From Corythucha ciliata (Eukaryota > Arthropoda > Insecta > Hemiptera > Tingidae), in contig CM075939.1 in NCBI GenBank assembly GCA_038030265.1, forward strand, positions 32,531,253-32,595,252: a stretch of DNA of 64,000 nt, read 5' to 3'. This document shows positions 45,691 through 55,938 of this stretch, piece by piece. Every line of letters begins with the position of its first letter. Within the stretch, counting starts at the first letter, position 1. The notes under the pieces are model-generated. The model was not told the DNA's origin. It worked only from the letters and a program-made list of their open reading frames with translations, and searched no databases. The translations under genes and the position numbers were made by a program.

Positions 45691-46558
45691 GGCATTAGTA
45701 AACTTGGTATTGCGGCACGTCGGAATGAAACTGTGCATATTTTGTAAATAAGTGTGCGGTAGGTGCCCGAATACTGAATAAACCGGCTCCTGACTCAAGC
45801 ATGAAACAAAGTTTTCGACTCTGTTTCTTAGCTGTTCTGCATAGCCAAGCTAACTCCCCGTACTGGGTGATGAAGAGCAGGGGCACATCTCTCCAAGGAG
45901 CTGACAGCAGCGAATCACTTATCCTGGAACAAGGACCCTGACGGTGTCTAGTCCGATCATTAGTGCAGCCTGCCTGCGCCGGGGACCTTGCTCTCTGTAC
46001 TTTCTGTACCGGGTCGCTGCTCTCGTGTACGTATTGATCTGGATCTCGTCCTCCGCAACTCTCTTATGAACCTTAGATCTCTTAGGAACTGACGCCACTG
46101 CAACGCCTGTGCCAATTCGTATGATATTCGTTATGAGACCAGGCCTATGGGAGGCAGAAGAAGCATTAGCAATTGGGGCCATGAATGGGCGTTCATATGT
46201 AATAGTGACCCTTTCATCGTCATTGTCGTCTGTGATGGTCAGAAGCACTGGTGCTAGCGCTGGGTCAGCCAGCTTAACTAGTTCACCGTGTGAAGAACTT
46301 ACCTCTTCTTGGTCGTGGTATGACGAGCGGTTCAGTGTCCGTCAGAACCAAACTATCCGGTAAGAAGGCATAGTCACTTCCGCTTCCTCCCGTCGTGCAC
46401 ACAACAGTGCATCGTAATCGTAGACGTCGATTACGTAGTTCTAACGCGTAGAACGTCGTCGGCGCCGCCAAAAATTTCACATTGTGCCGTGTCGTTTTGG
46501 ACATTTCTTCTCGACTCATAGTAGCCTCAGAGGCGCATGGAATACTACAGGCGCGCAA
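45690..46558 (-). pseudogene. Unidentified broken protein-coding relic
   Basis: Minus-strand sequence with coding character in successive frames. 46558-46283 contains MSREEMSKTTRHNVKFLAA. A one-frame shift near 46330-46370 leads to an open run covering 46248-45919 (VTITYERPFMAPIANAS and an Arg-rich end, TRAATRYRKYREQGPRRRQ). After a stop near 45919, a third piece at ~45886-45700 keeps Cys-containing coding-like sequence. There is no repeat similarity inside the window and no recognised domain. GTAAGT at ~46290 could be a splice donor, but an uninterrupted alternative frame crosses it. Its location 4.5 kb from the polymerase relic, with only TEs between, allows a viral origin without proving it. 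Confidence 0.45.
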
Positions 46559-46654
46559 TTCTTTTCAGTGACCAAGCGAACGGGCTGTAATTCCCACTTT
46601 ATTTGCGTGCTCAGGTGGCTGAGATTAAGGAGGCAGGTTAATTATCTGTGCCTG

Positions 46655-46800
46655 GCCAATTACGCGGCTAAAAGTTCTAAAAACGCTAGTATTCTATGTT
46701 AAAATGGCGAAAAAGCACCAATTCATGGTTTCCGCTACAACATCCACGCCAAATTGAGAAAAAAAACGCTCAAATTGGCGTTCACAGTGGACACAGGGGT
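46655..46800. repeat. Isolated patch of the 7.3-8.7 kb minisatellite
   Basis: ATTACGCGGCTAAAA, CGAAAAAGCACCAATTC and CCAAATTGAGAAAAAAAACG match the unit grammar of the larger array, about four degenerate units. Confidence 0.6.
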
Positions 46801-47090
46801 GACCCAGGTAATCCCAAGTGCCAATCATAAATTGCATTGTTATGAAAGGTGTGCAAATGACAATATTTTTTCATTTTTTATCTTACATCATTTAATGAAA
46901 AAAATAATTTTTTATCAAATTCTGGATTATACCACCGCAAATGTTGTAGGTAGCTGAAAAAAAAACGCGGAAAAAATCATAAATCTATTTAGTCTCAGTC
47001 GTTATATGATGTTTGAAAGGCCATGTTGTAGTGGAGTACGAAGGATAATTCCAAAGCAATACTTAGTCTCTCCACAGTTTATTCTCGTCA
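46801..47090. other. Intergenic, nothing recognised
   Basis: AT-rich spacer; no gene. Confidence 0.5.
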
Positions 47091-47100
47091 CCGAAATCGA

Positions 47101-47128
47101 TTTTCAACCCTCACCGGGTCATCATCAG
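47101..47128 (-). ncRNA. Hammerhead-like core in the PLE 3 3' region
   Basis: On the minus strand CTGATGA is followed by T, GACCC-loop-GGGTT and GAAAA, the CUGANGA-stem II-GAAA order. It lies ~250 bp downstream of the PLE 3 stop, the position expected for a PLE terminal repeat. Hammerhead motifs have been reported in PLEs generally. The substrate strand and cleavage site were not folded here. Confidence 0.55.
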
Positions 47129-47376
47129 CGGTACAATCTTTAAAAGTACAACAAATTTGCATTAAAAAACTATAAATAAGCTACAATGAATAAATAAGTT
47201 GAATTGGAGTCGGGTGTAGTAGGCAAAACTTACATTTCACAAATGAACTTTAAACATTTATCTCCGTTTTTTGTGCGGATACACACTAGTCACAACCACT
47301 GTGAAACGACTACTAAATTCATTTTTTTTTTTTTTTAAATAACTTAAAGATAACAAAGGTCACAAGACACGTCAAA

Positions 47377-48830
47377 TTACAGTAGCGGGGGATCTCCACG
47401 CGGTAAGAGGGGAAGAATCGACGCGAACGGTGAATTGCTTCCTTCTTGCCTTTCGTTGAGGCAAAGCGTCCCTTGGTGATCCACTTCTTGCCGAATATAT
47501 AGTGCCTCTAAGGATTCCAAAAAATGGCCTCTTCTATTTGTTGGAAAGATCACTTGGGCTTCGTGAGTGGCATTTAGTCCACACTGGCTCACATGCTCGT
47601 TGAACTTGGAGTTCTTACTCCTGACGTGCTCTTTCCATCGCACCCCGAACGCTCGGGAAGTTCGTCCTCAATATGTTGCTGCGTGACAGCCACCACATGT
47701 CAATCTGTAAATCCCACTTTTCTCCTTCTGATTGACGGGATCCTTTGGTCTCGACAGCAATGATCTCAAGTCACTGCCGTTGGAATAGCTCACAGAGTAT
47801 CCCTCACTTTTAAGAATAGCGCCTAGTTTTTCCGAGAACTGACCGATGAAAGGCATCGTGTAATACGCTTCGGTTCCTCCTGTTTTTTTGAAGGGAACAC
47901 GTTCCGGATGGTATTGCTTTTTATTTTCTTTTTAAATAATCATTGCGTCCACCATCGATTTGTTATAACCATTAACCTGGCCAATATGGACTATCATCTT
48001 ATACTCCTCCGCATAGCCTCTTCGATCGAGTGGAATAGTGAGAAGCCTGTGGATGAACGCCCTAAACGCCGCCAATTTGTGCTGCGGATGGTGCTGTGAC
48101 GTCGATGGGATGACTATATCCGTTGCCGATGGTTTCCGGAAGATCCCATTTGAAAAAGATTCACCGGCCCGAGCAATTCTTAAGTCAAGGAAGTTTATGG
48201 CACCATTTGCTTCCGTTTCAAGGGTAAACTTGAGATATGACAAGCAATTATTCAAGTAGAGAAGAAAATCAGTCAATTCCTCCTGCATTCCTTCCCAAAC
48301 CACAATGGTATCATCCACGTACCTGGCCCAGAATGCAATTTTCTTCCGGTATGGATTCCTGTTTGACATTACGTAAATCTTCTCAAAGGCATCCACAATG
48401 GCACACAATTGCCAAACCGTCTTTCTGAAGATAAAAGTCATCGTTGAACCTCAGATAGCTCTGCGACAAACACATCCTGAAGAGGTTGACTAGCTCTACT
48501 CCTGCCAGCGGATTTGTGCATTTTTTCCAGGCGAACAACTGCTGTTCAATCAAGTCTACGACTACACGTGGTGGGATCGATGTGAACAAATTGACTACGT
48601 CGAACGAACATAAGGTACCTACTTCTGCTCGACAATTTTACTTTCTTAATTTTCTCTGTAAGCTCTACGCTGTTTTTTAAGGAATATTTTGGCTTAAATC
48701 CCGTCATCTTGTAGATTATTTTCTTTCCTATGAGCTCCGTTGGTGCAGGAAATTCCGTCGTCGCCTTCTTGTGGAGCTTGGGTAGACAGTAAAGTCTCGG
48801 AGCGCTGGGATTCATTTTGATGAATTTCCT
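47377..48830 (-). pseudogene. Penelope-like element 3: RT and GIY-YIG (broken)
   Basis: Minus strand. 48815-48546 holds PRLYCLPKLHKK and KKIIYKMTGFKP. 48589-48383 holds MFTSIPPRVVVDL and FRMCLSQSYLRFNDDFYLQ. The motif B region is degraded (DGLAIVCH). 48441-47932 holds FWARYVDDTIVVWEG (catalytic YVDD), NFLDLRIA and RKPSATDIVI. The GIY-YIG part is 47856-47668 (KSGIYRLTCGGCHAATY) and 47643-47377 (MRWKEHVRSKNSKFNEHV). A TGA falls exactly between the Y and G of the YIG box near 47668. Several frameshifts. RT order and GIY-YIG at the C-terminus identify a PLE of the same general type as PLE 2. Confidence 0.9.
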
Positions 48831-49180
48831 ACCTCTTACATCTCGCTCTTGATGTACGTTACGTTAAAAATTTCGTTCGGCCGCATGGCGGGAGCACAAT
48901 GTTTCCCTTTCGAAGATTGTTAACGACTTATCATTCTACTACCCCTGAAAAGTCCTGCCAACCAACTTTGGCATGCAAATAGTTTCAACGCTATAACGTT
49001 CTACGGATAAAAGAATAATGAAATAACACACATGAGCACTCATTTCAATGTCCACTGCATATAAAAGAACATGGAAGTAAAATTACCAGGATAACATGAA
49101 GTAAGAGAACGATTAATTTATTTTATACTTGCGTTTGAAGAAAAAAAAATTCACTGGATTGATTCTATCAAAAAGCCAAA
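48831..49180. other. Spacer between PLE 3 and the composite repeats
   Basis: No motif recognised, apart from an A-run near 49141. Confidence 0.5.
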
Positions 49181-49674
49181 TTAGTGCATTTCATTTTAGT
49201 GCATTTCATTCTGAAAATGCACTATTGGTCTCGTCGTGATGGTGGCAAACATGGGTCATGTCATGTTTTTTTCACGTTTCAGAACCTCTAGAACACGAAT
49301 TCAGTGGTCTCCGGAATTCATCTAATATATATAAAATTCTCGTGTCACAGTTTTCGTTGCCATACTCCTCCGAAACGGCTTGACCGATTTTGATGAAATT
49401 TTTTGTGCTTATCCGGTATCTATGAGATTCGGCCAACATCTATTTTTCATCCCTCTGAATGTTAAGGGTAGTCCACCCCTAATTTTTTTTTATTTTTTAG
49501 ACAAAATTTTTAATTTCTATTTTTTTTTTTTTTTATGATACAACATACAAAAATACATACAATCCTCAATTTTCACCTTTCTACGATCAACCATTATTTT
49601 TTAATAGCCATTTTAGTAATTTAATCATTTGTTTTCTCCGGTCGAAAACTGATCAATGTTTTGTAGAGTGAGCA

Positions 49675-52273
49675 ATGCCAAGAAAACGCAAAGGGGCTGA
49701 TTTGAGCCGCAGTACAAGTAAAGCTCGAAACTTGCGAAATAGCAGATCCGAAAGAACAGAAGGACAAATCCAGCAACAAAATACTGATGCACGTGTCAGA
49801 ATGGCGCAATTGCATCAAGAAGAGCCAGAAGATACACGAGCTGAACGCAATGAAGTCAGAAGATTAGAACAACGACAATCACGCCGTTTCACAGTCAATA
49901 GACGAATAAAAAATGATCAACAACGACAACAGGTAAATCGAGCATTTATATCTGATTCATTCCTGCGTCTAGCATTTCAGTATGAGCCCGATATTGAATA
50001 TTATGCTCATTCAAAAGTGGTAATTGGTGCTATGGACAAGGAATGTCCGCATTGTCATGCTCTGAAATTCAAAAATGAACCAACTGGGATGTGTTGCGCG
50101 TCAGGAAAAGTGCAACTACCTGAAATTGAAACACCACCTGAACCATTGAACGGCTTACTTATCGGCACGGATCCAGATTCTAACGTGTTCCTGAAGTCAA
50201 TTCGAAGATTCAATTCATGCTTTCAAATGACATCGTTCGGAGCAACAGAAATAGTTCGAAATACTAATGCAAATGGTCAACAAAATTCTACATTCAAAAT
50301 CAGAGGCCAAGTTTATCATAAAATGGGCTCACTGCTGCCAATGCCAAACGAACCACATAAATTCTTACAAATCTACTTTATGGGCGGCGAGGATTCCGGA
50401 AGCGCACTTGCCAATCGCGTGAATGCACGTTGTGATTATAATAACCTTGATTCATTTTATGCCAGGCGCATCGTCAGCGAACTAGATGCTCTTTTGAACG
50501 AGCACAACGAGTTGTTGAAAATATTCAAATCACATATGCACCAATTACAAAGCGATAATCACGCTATCGTAATTAATCCTGATAAAACACCAGCTGGAGA
50601 GCATATTCGTAGATTCAATGCACCCGTTGTTGATGATGTTGCTGGAATCATGGTTGGCGATTGTACAGCTGCACGAGAAATTGTGATTCGTAGAAGAAAT
50701 AATAATCTTCAGTTCATTGCTGACACACATCGTTCATATGACGCTCTCCAATATCCGCTAATATTCTGGAAGGGACAAGACGGATATTGCATAGACATAA
50801 AACAACGAGATCCCGTATCAGGTACTTCATTGATTATTAATTTGATTTTTGAACGTAATAAATTTAAATTAATTTTTATGAACAAATATTACAGGAGCTG
50901 AAACAAACAAGAACGTTAGCTCAAAGGATTATTATGCGTACCGACTAATGATTAGACGTGGCCTGGACAACGTCATTTTACGATGTCGTGAGCTTTGCCA
51001 ACAATTCATGGTCGACATGTACGCAAAGATTGAGAGCGAACGACTACGATACTTACGATATAATCAACAAAAGCTGCGCGCGGAAGAGTACATTCATTTG
51101 CGAGACGCTATCAACAACAACGCCGACGTCGCCGAAATCGGTAACCATGTCATTTTACCATCATCGTACGTAGGCAGTCCACGTCATATGCAAGAATATA
51201 TACAGGATGCTCTGACTTTCGTGCGCGAATATGGACGACCATGTTTATTTATCACGTTCACATGTAATCCAAAATGGCCAGAGATTACATCTTTGCTACT
51301 GCCTGGCCAAAATGCAATACATCGCCATGACATTACAGCACGTGTGTTCAGACAAAAGTTGAAGTCTTTAATAAGTTTTATTACTAAATCACATGTCTTT
51401 GGTCCCACACGTTGCTGGATGTATTCGGTTGAGTGGCAAAAACGAGGATTACCTCATGCACACATTTTGGTTTGGTTCATCGACAAAATCCGTCCTGAAG
51501 AAATCGATAGTATCATTTCTGCGGAAATTCCAGATCCATCCACTGACCAACTGCTGTTCGATATTGTTACAACAAACATGATTCATGGTCCATGTGGTAC
51601 TCTTAATAGTTCATCGCCTTGCATGGCTGATGGACACACACAGTACATAAATCATGAGTGGCTTAGAGAAAGAGCGATTTTAGCGGCAAAAAATGTAGAC
51701 GTTGACAATTTAAATCTGAACATACAAATGGTGTTGCCAGAAAAATTGGTATCATATAAATCTATTGATACAGTTTGCGACGACAGCGAAGCAGTAAATT
51801 TTCCCACAGAGTTTTTGAACTCACTGGATTTGCCAGGCATGCCACCGCATAATTTACAATTAAAGGTTGGATCTCCAATTATCTTGCTTCGTAATTTGAA
51901 CCCGCCCCGGCTGTGCAACGGTACGCGATTAGTCATTCAAAAATTAATGAAAAATGTGATCGAAGCAAGGATTTTAAATGGCAAGTTCAGAGGTGAAAAT
52001 ATACTCATACCACGGATTCCTATTATACCTACAGATGTGCCAATTCAATTCAAACGTATTCAGTTTCCGATTAGATTGGCATTTGCAATGACTATCAATA
52101 AATCCCAAGGTCAAACGATGTCTGTTTGTGGATTAGATTTGAGGACACCATGTTTTTCACACGGACAATTATACGTGGCATGCTCTCGAGTGGGTAAACC
52201 ATCCAGTTTGTTTGTGTTAGCTAAAGATGGACTAACAAAAAATATTGTTCACGCTATAGCATTACGGGATTGA
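49675..52273 (+). CDS. Helitron Rep/helicase protein, 841 codons, internally deleted, one intron
   Basis: Exons 49675-50821 and 50895-52273 join across a 73-bp intron (CAG|GTACTT to TTACAG|GA) in phase. Splicing restores the conserved DPVSG-AETNK junction, so the stop at ~50901 in the unspliced frame is not a lesion. The N-terminus is basic (MPRKRKGADLSR), with a Cys/His cluster (CPHCHALK). The Rep part has CLFITFTCNPKWPEI and the HUH motif GLPHAHILVWF (~51450). After PCGTLNSSSPCM (~51595-51630) the sequence jumps to the C-terminal helicase: LKVGSPIILLRNL, NGTRLVI, AFAMTINKSQGQT and YVACSRVG. Missing are the catalytic Tyr region and helicase motifs I-III. The frame stays open to 52273. Full RepHel proteins are ~1400-1500 residues, so this copy cannot be autonomous. 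Confidence 0.88.
50822..50894 (+). other. Intron in the Helitron gene (73 bp)
   Basis: GT-AG with an A/T-rich body. In-frame joining restores a motif conserved in Helitron Rep proteins. Confidence 0.8.
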
Positions 52274-53539
52274 TAATAAACTTTATAATTTAAAAATAAT
52301 GTTTGCCTTTTGTTATTTTTGTATTCCCTCATCGTTCACAGCGCTCCATGCTTATTTCACGCATATACCACATTCTTACATACATACAATATACACATTC
52401 TAACATCGATACATACTTGCAATAAGTAAGCTATTTTTTGTCTACACTAGAAATTACAAGGAAATTATTTATATGGCAAAACAACGTTTGCCGGGTCAGC
52501 TTGTATATATATATTTCTTTATATATATATATATATATTTATGGCCGTTTTCTTGTTAGCACGATAACTCTCGTAGAAATTAATTTAGCGGAACGCGCTT
52601 TGGCACAAAAATCAGTAGTCATAAGACACCGGTCGGTATTGCATTTGGGCCAAATCGGTCGAGGTGGAGGGGGGGAAAATCGGGCTTGAAGTCGTCAAAA
52701 AATCACTAAAAATCATCAGTTGATTCTAGAAGCATCATATTCGGTACGTATACTCCATGTTAGACTAGCCTTTGATTCCCATTTTAATTTTTTGAAAAAG
52801 TCAAGGGGGAGGGGGTGGTGCCCCCCGGGTGGAAGTAAGTGTGCGGTCTTGTTAGCACGATAACTCTCGTAGAAATTAATTTAGCAGAACGCGCTTTATC
52901 TAAAAAATCAGTAGTCATAAGATCCCGGTCGGTATTGCATTTGGGCCAAATCGGACAAGGTGGAGGGGGGGGGGAATAGGGGTTGAAATGGTAAAAAAAT
53001 CACTAAAAATCACCAGTTTATTCTAGAAGCATCATATTCGGTATGTATACTCCATGTTAGACTAGCCTTTGATTCCCATTTTAATTTTTTGAAAAAGTCG
53101 AGGGGAAGGGGGTGGTGCCCCCGGGGTGGAAGTAAGTGTGTGGTCTTGTTAGCACGATAACTCTCGTAGAAATTAATTTAGCGGAACACGCTTTATCTAA
53201 AAAAATCAGTAGTCATAAGACACCGGTCGGTATTGCATTTGGGCAAAATCGGTCAAGGTGGAGGGAAGAAAATAGGGGTTTAAATGGTAAAAAAATCACT
53301 ACAAATCACCAGTTGATTCCAGAAGCATTATATTCGGTATGATGATTCCATTTTGAAATAGCCTTTGATTCCCATTAAGTTCAGCTTAAACAAACCCGGC
53401 AGCAAACAGTACGAGGGAGGGTCAAACATAAACGAAACAAATCATGGTCTCAACATTACTACTTCTGGGATGGCTTAGGGTATCCGTATACAAAATGAAA
53501 TGCACTCTTTCCGACCGCCAGCTGCCGGAGCGAAATTTT

Positions 53540-54485
53540 TTAGTGCATTTCATTCTGAAAATGCACTATTGGTCTCGTCGTGATGGTGGCAAACATGGGT
53601 CATGTCATGTTTTTTTCATGTTTCAGAACCTCTAGAACACGAATTCAGTGGTCTCCGGAATTCATATATATATATATATATATAGGGAAATAGGGGTTGA
53701 AATGGTAAAAAAATCACTATAAATCACCAGTTGATTCTAGAAGCATGATATTCGGTACGTATACTCCATGTTAGACTAGCCTTTGATTCCCATTTTAATT
53801 TTTGGGAAAAGTCGAAGGGGAGGGGGTGTTGCTCCCGGAGTGGAAGTAAGCATGTGGTCTTGTTAGCACGATAACTCTCGAAGAAATCAATTTAGCGGAA
53901 CGCGCTTTGGCACAAAAATCAGTAGTCATAAGGCCCCGGTCGGTATTGCATTTGGGCAAAATCGGTCAAGGTGGTGGGGGGGGGGATACGGAAATACGGC
54001 TTGAAATGATCAAAAAATCACTACAAGTCACCAGTTGATTCTAGAACCATGATATTCGGTACGTATACTCCATGTTAGACTAGCCTTTGATTCCCATTTT
54101 AATTTTTTGAAAAAGTCGAGGGGGAGGGGGCGATGTCCCCGGGGTGGAAGTAAGTGTGAGGCCTTGTTAGCACGATAACTCTCGTAGAAATTAATTTAGC
54201 GGAACGCGCTTTGGCACGAAAATCATTAGTCATAAGGCCCCGGTCGGTATTGCATTTGGGCCAAATTGGTCAAGGTGGAGGGGTGAAAATAGGGGTTAAA
54301 ATGGTAACTTGATTCCCATTAAGTTCAGCTTAAACAAACCCGGCAGCAAACAGTACGAGGGAGGGTCAAACATAAACGAAACAAATCATGGTCTCAACAT
54401 TACTACTTCTGGGACGGCTTAGGGTATCCGTGTACAAAATGAAATGCACTCTTTCCGACCGCCAGCTGCCGGAGCGAAATTTTTT
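53540..54485 (+). repeat. Composite minisatellite element, copy 2
   Basis: 5' module 53540-53665 (AGTGCATTTCATTCTG ... CTCCGGAATTCA), then a (TA)n tract. Monomers are marked at 53862 and 54166, with a partial monomer before the first. The 3' module is 54310-54485. Directly abuts copy 1, in the same orientation. Confidence 0.85.
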
Positions 54486-54489
54486 TGAA

Positions 54490-54780
54490 GCTTGTCTCAC
54501 CCAAAGGTTTCCCGGATTCGGGCCATTCAAAGCGGAGGGTAATTGGCTCAAAAATGTTACTTGCTGAAGTTTTTTTTGGCTATACAATTGGGTTCCTGCG
54601 AGCGGGAGGGAATTTGAAGTTCGTTTCATGAAAAATCCGATCACAGCAGAGTTATTAACATCCAGTTTTTGGCCGCATTTTAGTCTATTTTAAAATAAAG
54701 TAACCGATTCTAGTCAGCTTTGTGATCACAAACGTGAGCGATATAATTACTAGATTAGACCCGTAAATTAATATTTATTA
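54490..54780. other. Unique spacer between composite copies 2 and 3
   Basis: No domain in the 54366-54644 minus frame, which overlaps the composite 3' module. Confidence 0.45.
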
Positions 54781-54784
54781 GGAC

Positions 54785-54995
54785 TATTAGACTTCAACTT
54801 TAACGCCCCACCTAGTGGTATGATGTTTATTTATTTATTTATTTTTTTTTTATTTCATTGTAATTCAGATAGTTTATTTGTTGTTAAACTATTTTCAAAA
54901 TTATTATAGATGTGACACTGGAGTCAAAGAAGGCATTGAAAACGGCCTCGATGGCCGAAAACTAGTTCCGCCGAAAAAATAAATTATTCGTGAAG
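54785..54995 (+). repeat. PLE-type terminal segment with degenerate hammerhead core
   Basis: CGCCCCACCTAGTGG at ~54803 is followed ~120 bp on by ATTGAAAACGGCCTCGATGGCC and GAAAAC (54934-54962): a GGCC/GGCC stem between a degraded CUGANGA box and GAAA. Then CTAGTTCCG and AAATAAAT. Resembles the 3' terminal region of PLE-type elements. No coding part nearby. Confidence 0.4.
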
Positions 54996-55090
54996 AGGAC
55001 TAAATCTTTCATATAAGTATAGATCAACCTTCACAACGTCGCCATCACCCATAAAATGGATGAACATGTTTCAAAACCACAGCCACGACA

Positions 55091-55360
55091 ATGATGGTCA
55101 CATTAGAATCTACAACCACGTTAGCATCACCGATACCACCTCAACCGCCAAAAACAACAACAATCACAAAACAACACCAACAACAACAACGAACACAGAA
55201 CAACAACAATAATAAAAAACAACACATAACAATAATACCACATAACAATAATACCAGCAAACCCAATTCCAAAACCACAACAACAACAACAGTACGCATA
55301 GCATCAATTACAACAACGATTTTTAAGACCACCGCCACATCAATCATCCAACCTGTTCGT
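55091..55360. repeat. CAA/ACA-rich low-complexity tract
   Basis: An imperfect (CAA)n/(ACA)n tract gives a Thr/Asn/Gln-rich plus frame (55091-55477) and a Val/Leu/Cys-rich minus frame. Neither is convincing as a gene. Confidence 0.8.
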
Positions 55361-55571
55361 CTATTAGAGACTATTCCGCGGACTGTCTACATGAATAACT
55401 TATTTGTTGGTCTTAGAGTAATTCAAGTTTTTCATCATGACTACTTGATATCCTATGTGTTCCCCCTAGTGCCGTGAACCCTCAATATCTCCCCTACTAC
55501 GTATTTTTCGATTATATACACTTGATGAATCGACTTATCAGTTATTAAATCGATTGATTGATGAGTGATAG

Positions 55572-55811
55572 ATGTTTTTTAAAAATTTTGACAGGCCCGC
55601 AGAGCCCCATGCTTACCAACTGCTGATAAAGCACTGTGTGAGAAGCGCTTTCTTGGCCATCAATGGCCTCCCACGCTTCCGATTTCGACCGAAAGGCACA
55701 GATTTTGCTTCCTGTGGTGTCTCCGTCAATTTAGCTGGATGCTCATACCAAGAACGTGTTTGCAACTGGAGTTATTTGAAAAATAAGGGCAGCTGCAAAC
55801 CGACGAGTTGA
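55572..55811 (+). CDS. Possible small Cys-rich exon, unidentified
   Basis: 79-codon frame ending in a run with spaced cysteines (ASCGVSVNLAGCSYQERVCN, then GSCKPTS). A plausible acceptor (ATTTTGACAG) lies just upstream at ~55592, so the frame may be an internal or terminal exon beginning near 55593. Base composition is less AT-rich than its surroundings. No partner exon or signal peptide was found and no family is recognised. It sits between composite copies 2 and 3 and may be fortuitous. Confidence 0.3.
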   Translation: MFFKNFDRPAEPHAYQLLIKHCVRSAFLAINGLPRFRFRPKGTDFASCGVSVNLAGCSYQERVCNWSYLKNKGSCKPTS

Positions 55812-55938
55812 TGTTTTTCGTGTTAATGGAGTGGCTCTTGTTCGTCGGTAGATTCTCCTTTCCCTGTCGTGCATTCTCCCTTTTCTGCCGTTATATTCTC
55901 CTTTTCAGGAGTTGGGATTTCTGTCGTGTACTTACGCT

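Larger units (their letters stand above)
49321..52503 (+). mobile_element. Helitron, 3.2 kb, inserted between A and T
   Basis: The 5' end is TCTAATATATATAAAATTC, a common form of insect Helitron start. The 3' end is a hairpin GGCAAA-ACAACG-TTTGCC (52475-52492) followed by GGGTCAGCTTG. There is no TSD, as expected. The flanks GGAATTCA and TATATATATATTTC rejoin to give the sequence found at the same place in the copy at 56055-56080, so the insertion is A|T. The 3' tetranucleotide is CTTG rather than canonical CTAG/CTRR. Confidence 0.88.
49197..53531 (+). repeat. Composite minisatellite element, copy 1 (Helitron inserted)
   Basis: 5' module 49197-49320 (AGTGCATTTCATTCTG, its own hairpin partner AAAATGCACT, to CTCCGGAATTCA). 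The Helitron 49321-52503 follows, then the AT-rich junction and monomers marked by GTTAGCACGATAACTC at 52555, 52851 and 53148 (spacing 296-297 bp). The 3' module is ~53375-53531 (GTTCAGCTTAAACAAACCC, AATGAAATGCACTC, CCGCCAGCTGCCGGAG). AGTGCATTTCATT at the start and AATGAAATGCACT near the end form a short inverted pair. No coding capacity. Monomers contain G-runs. Confidence 0.85.

Noticed and set aside
50545..51936. Minus-strand and alternative-frame ORFs inside the Helitron
   Set aside because: Shadows of the Rep/helicase frame.
52438..53342. Recurrent short frames with STITLVEINLAE
   Set aside because: Repeated because the 297-bp monomer is repeated; monomers differ by indels that break the frame, so no protein repeat is likely.
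55091..55477. 128-codon Thr/Gln/Asn-rich frame and its minus-strand hydrophobic shadow
   Set aside because: Both arise from a CAA/ACA low-complexity tract; no start context or conserved part.
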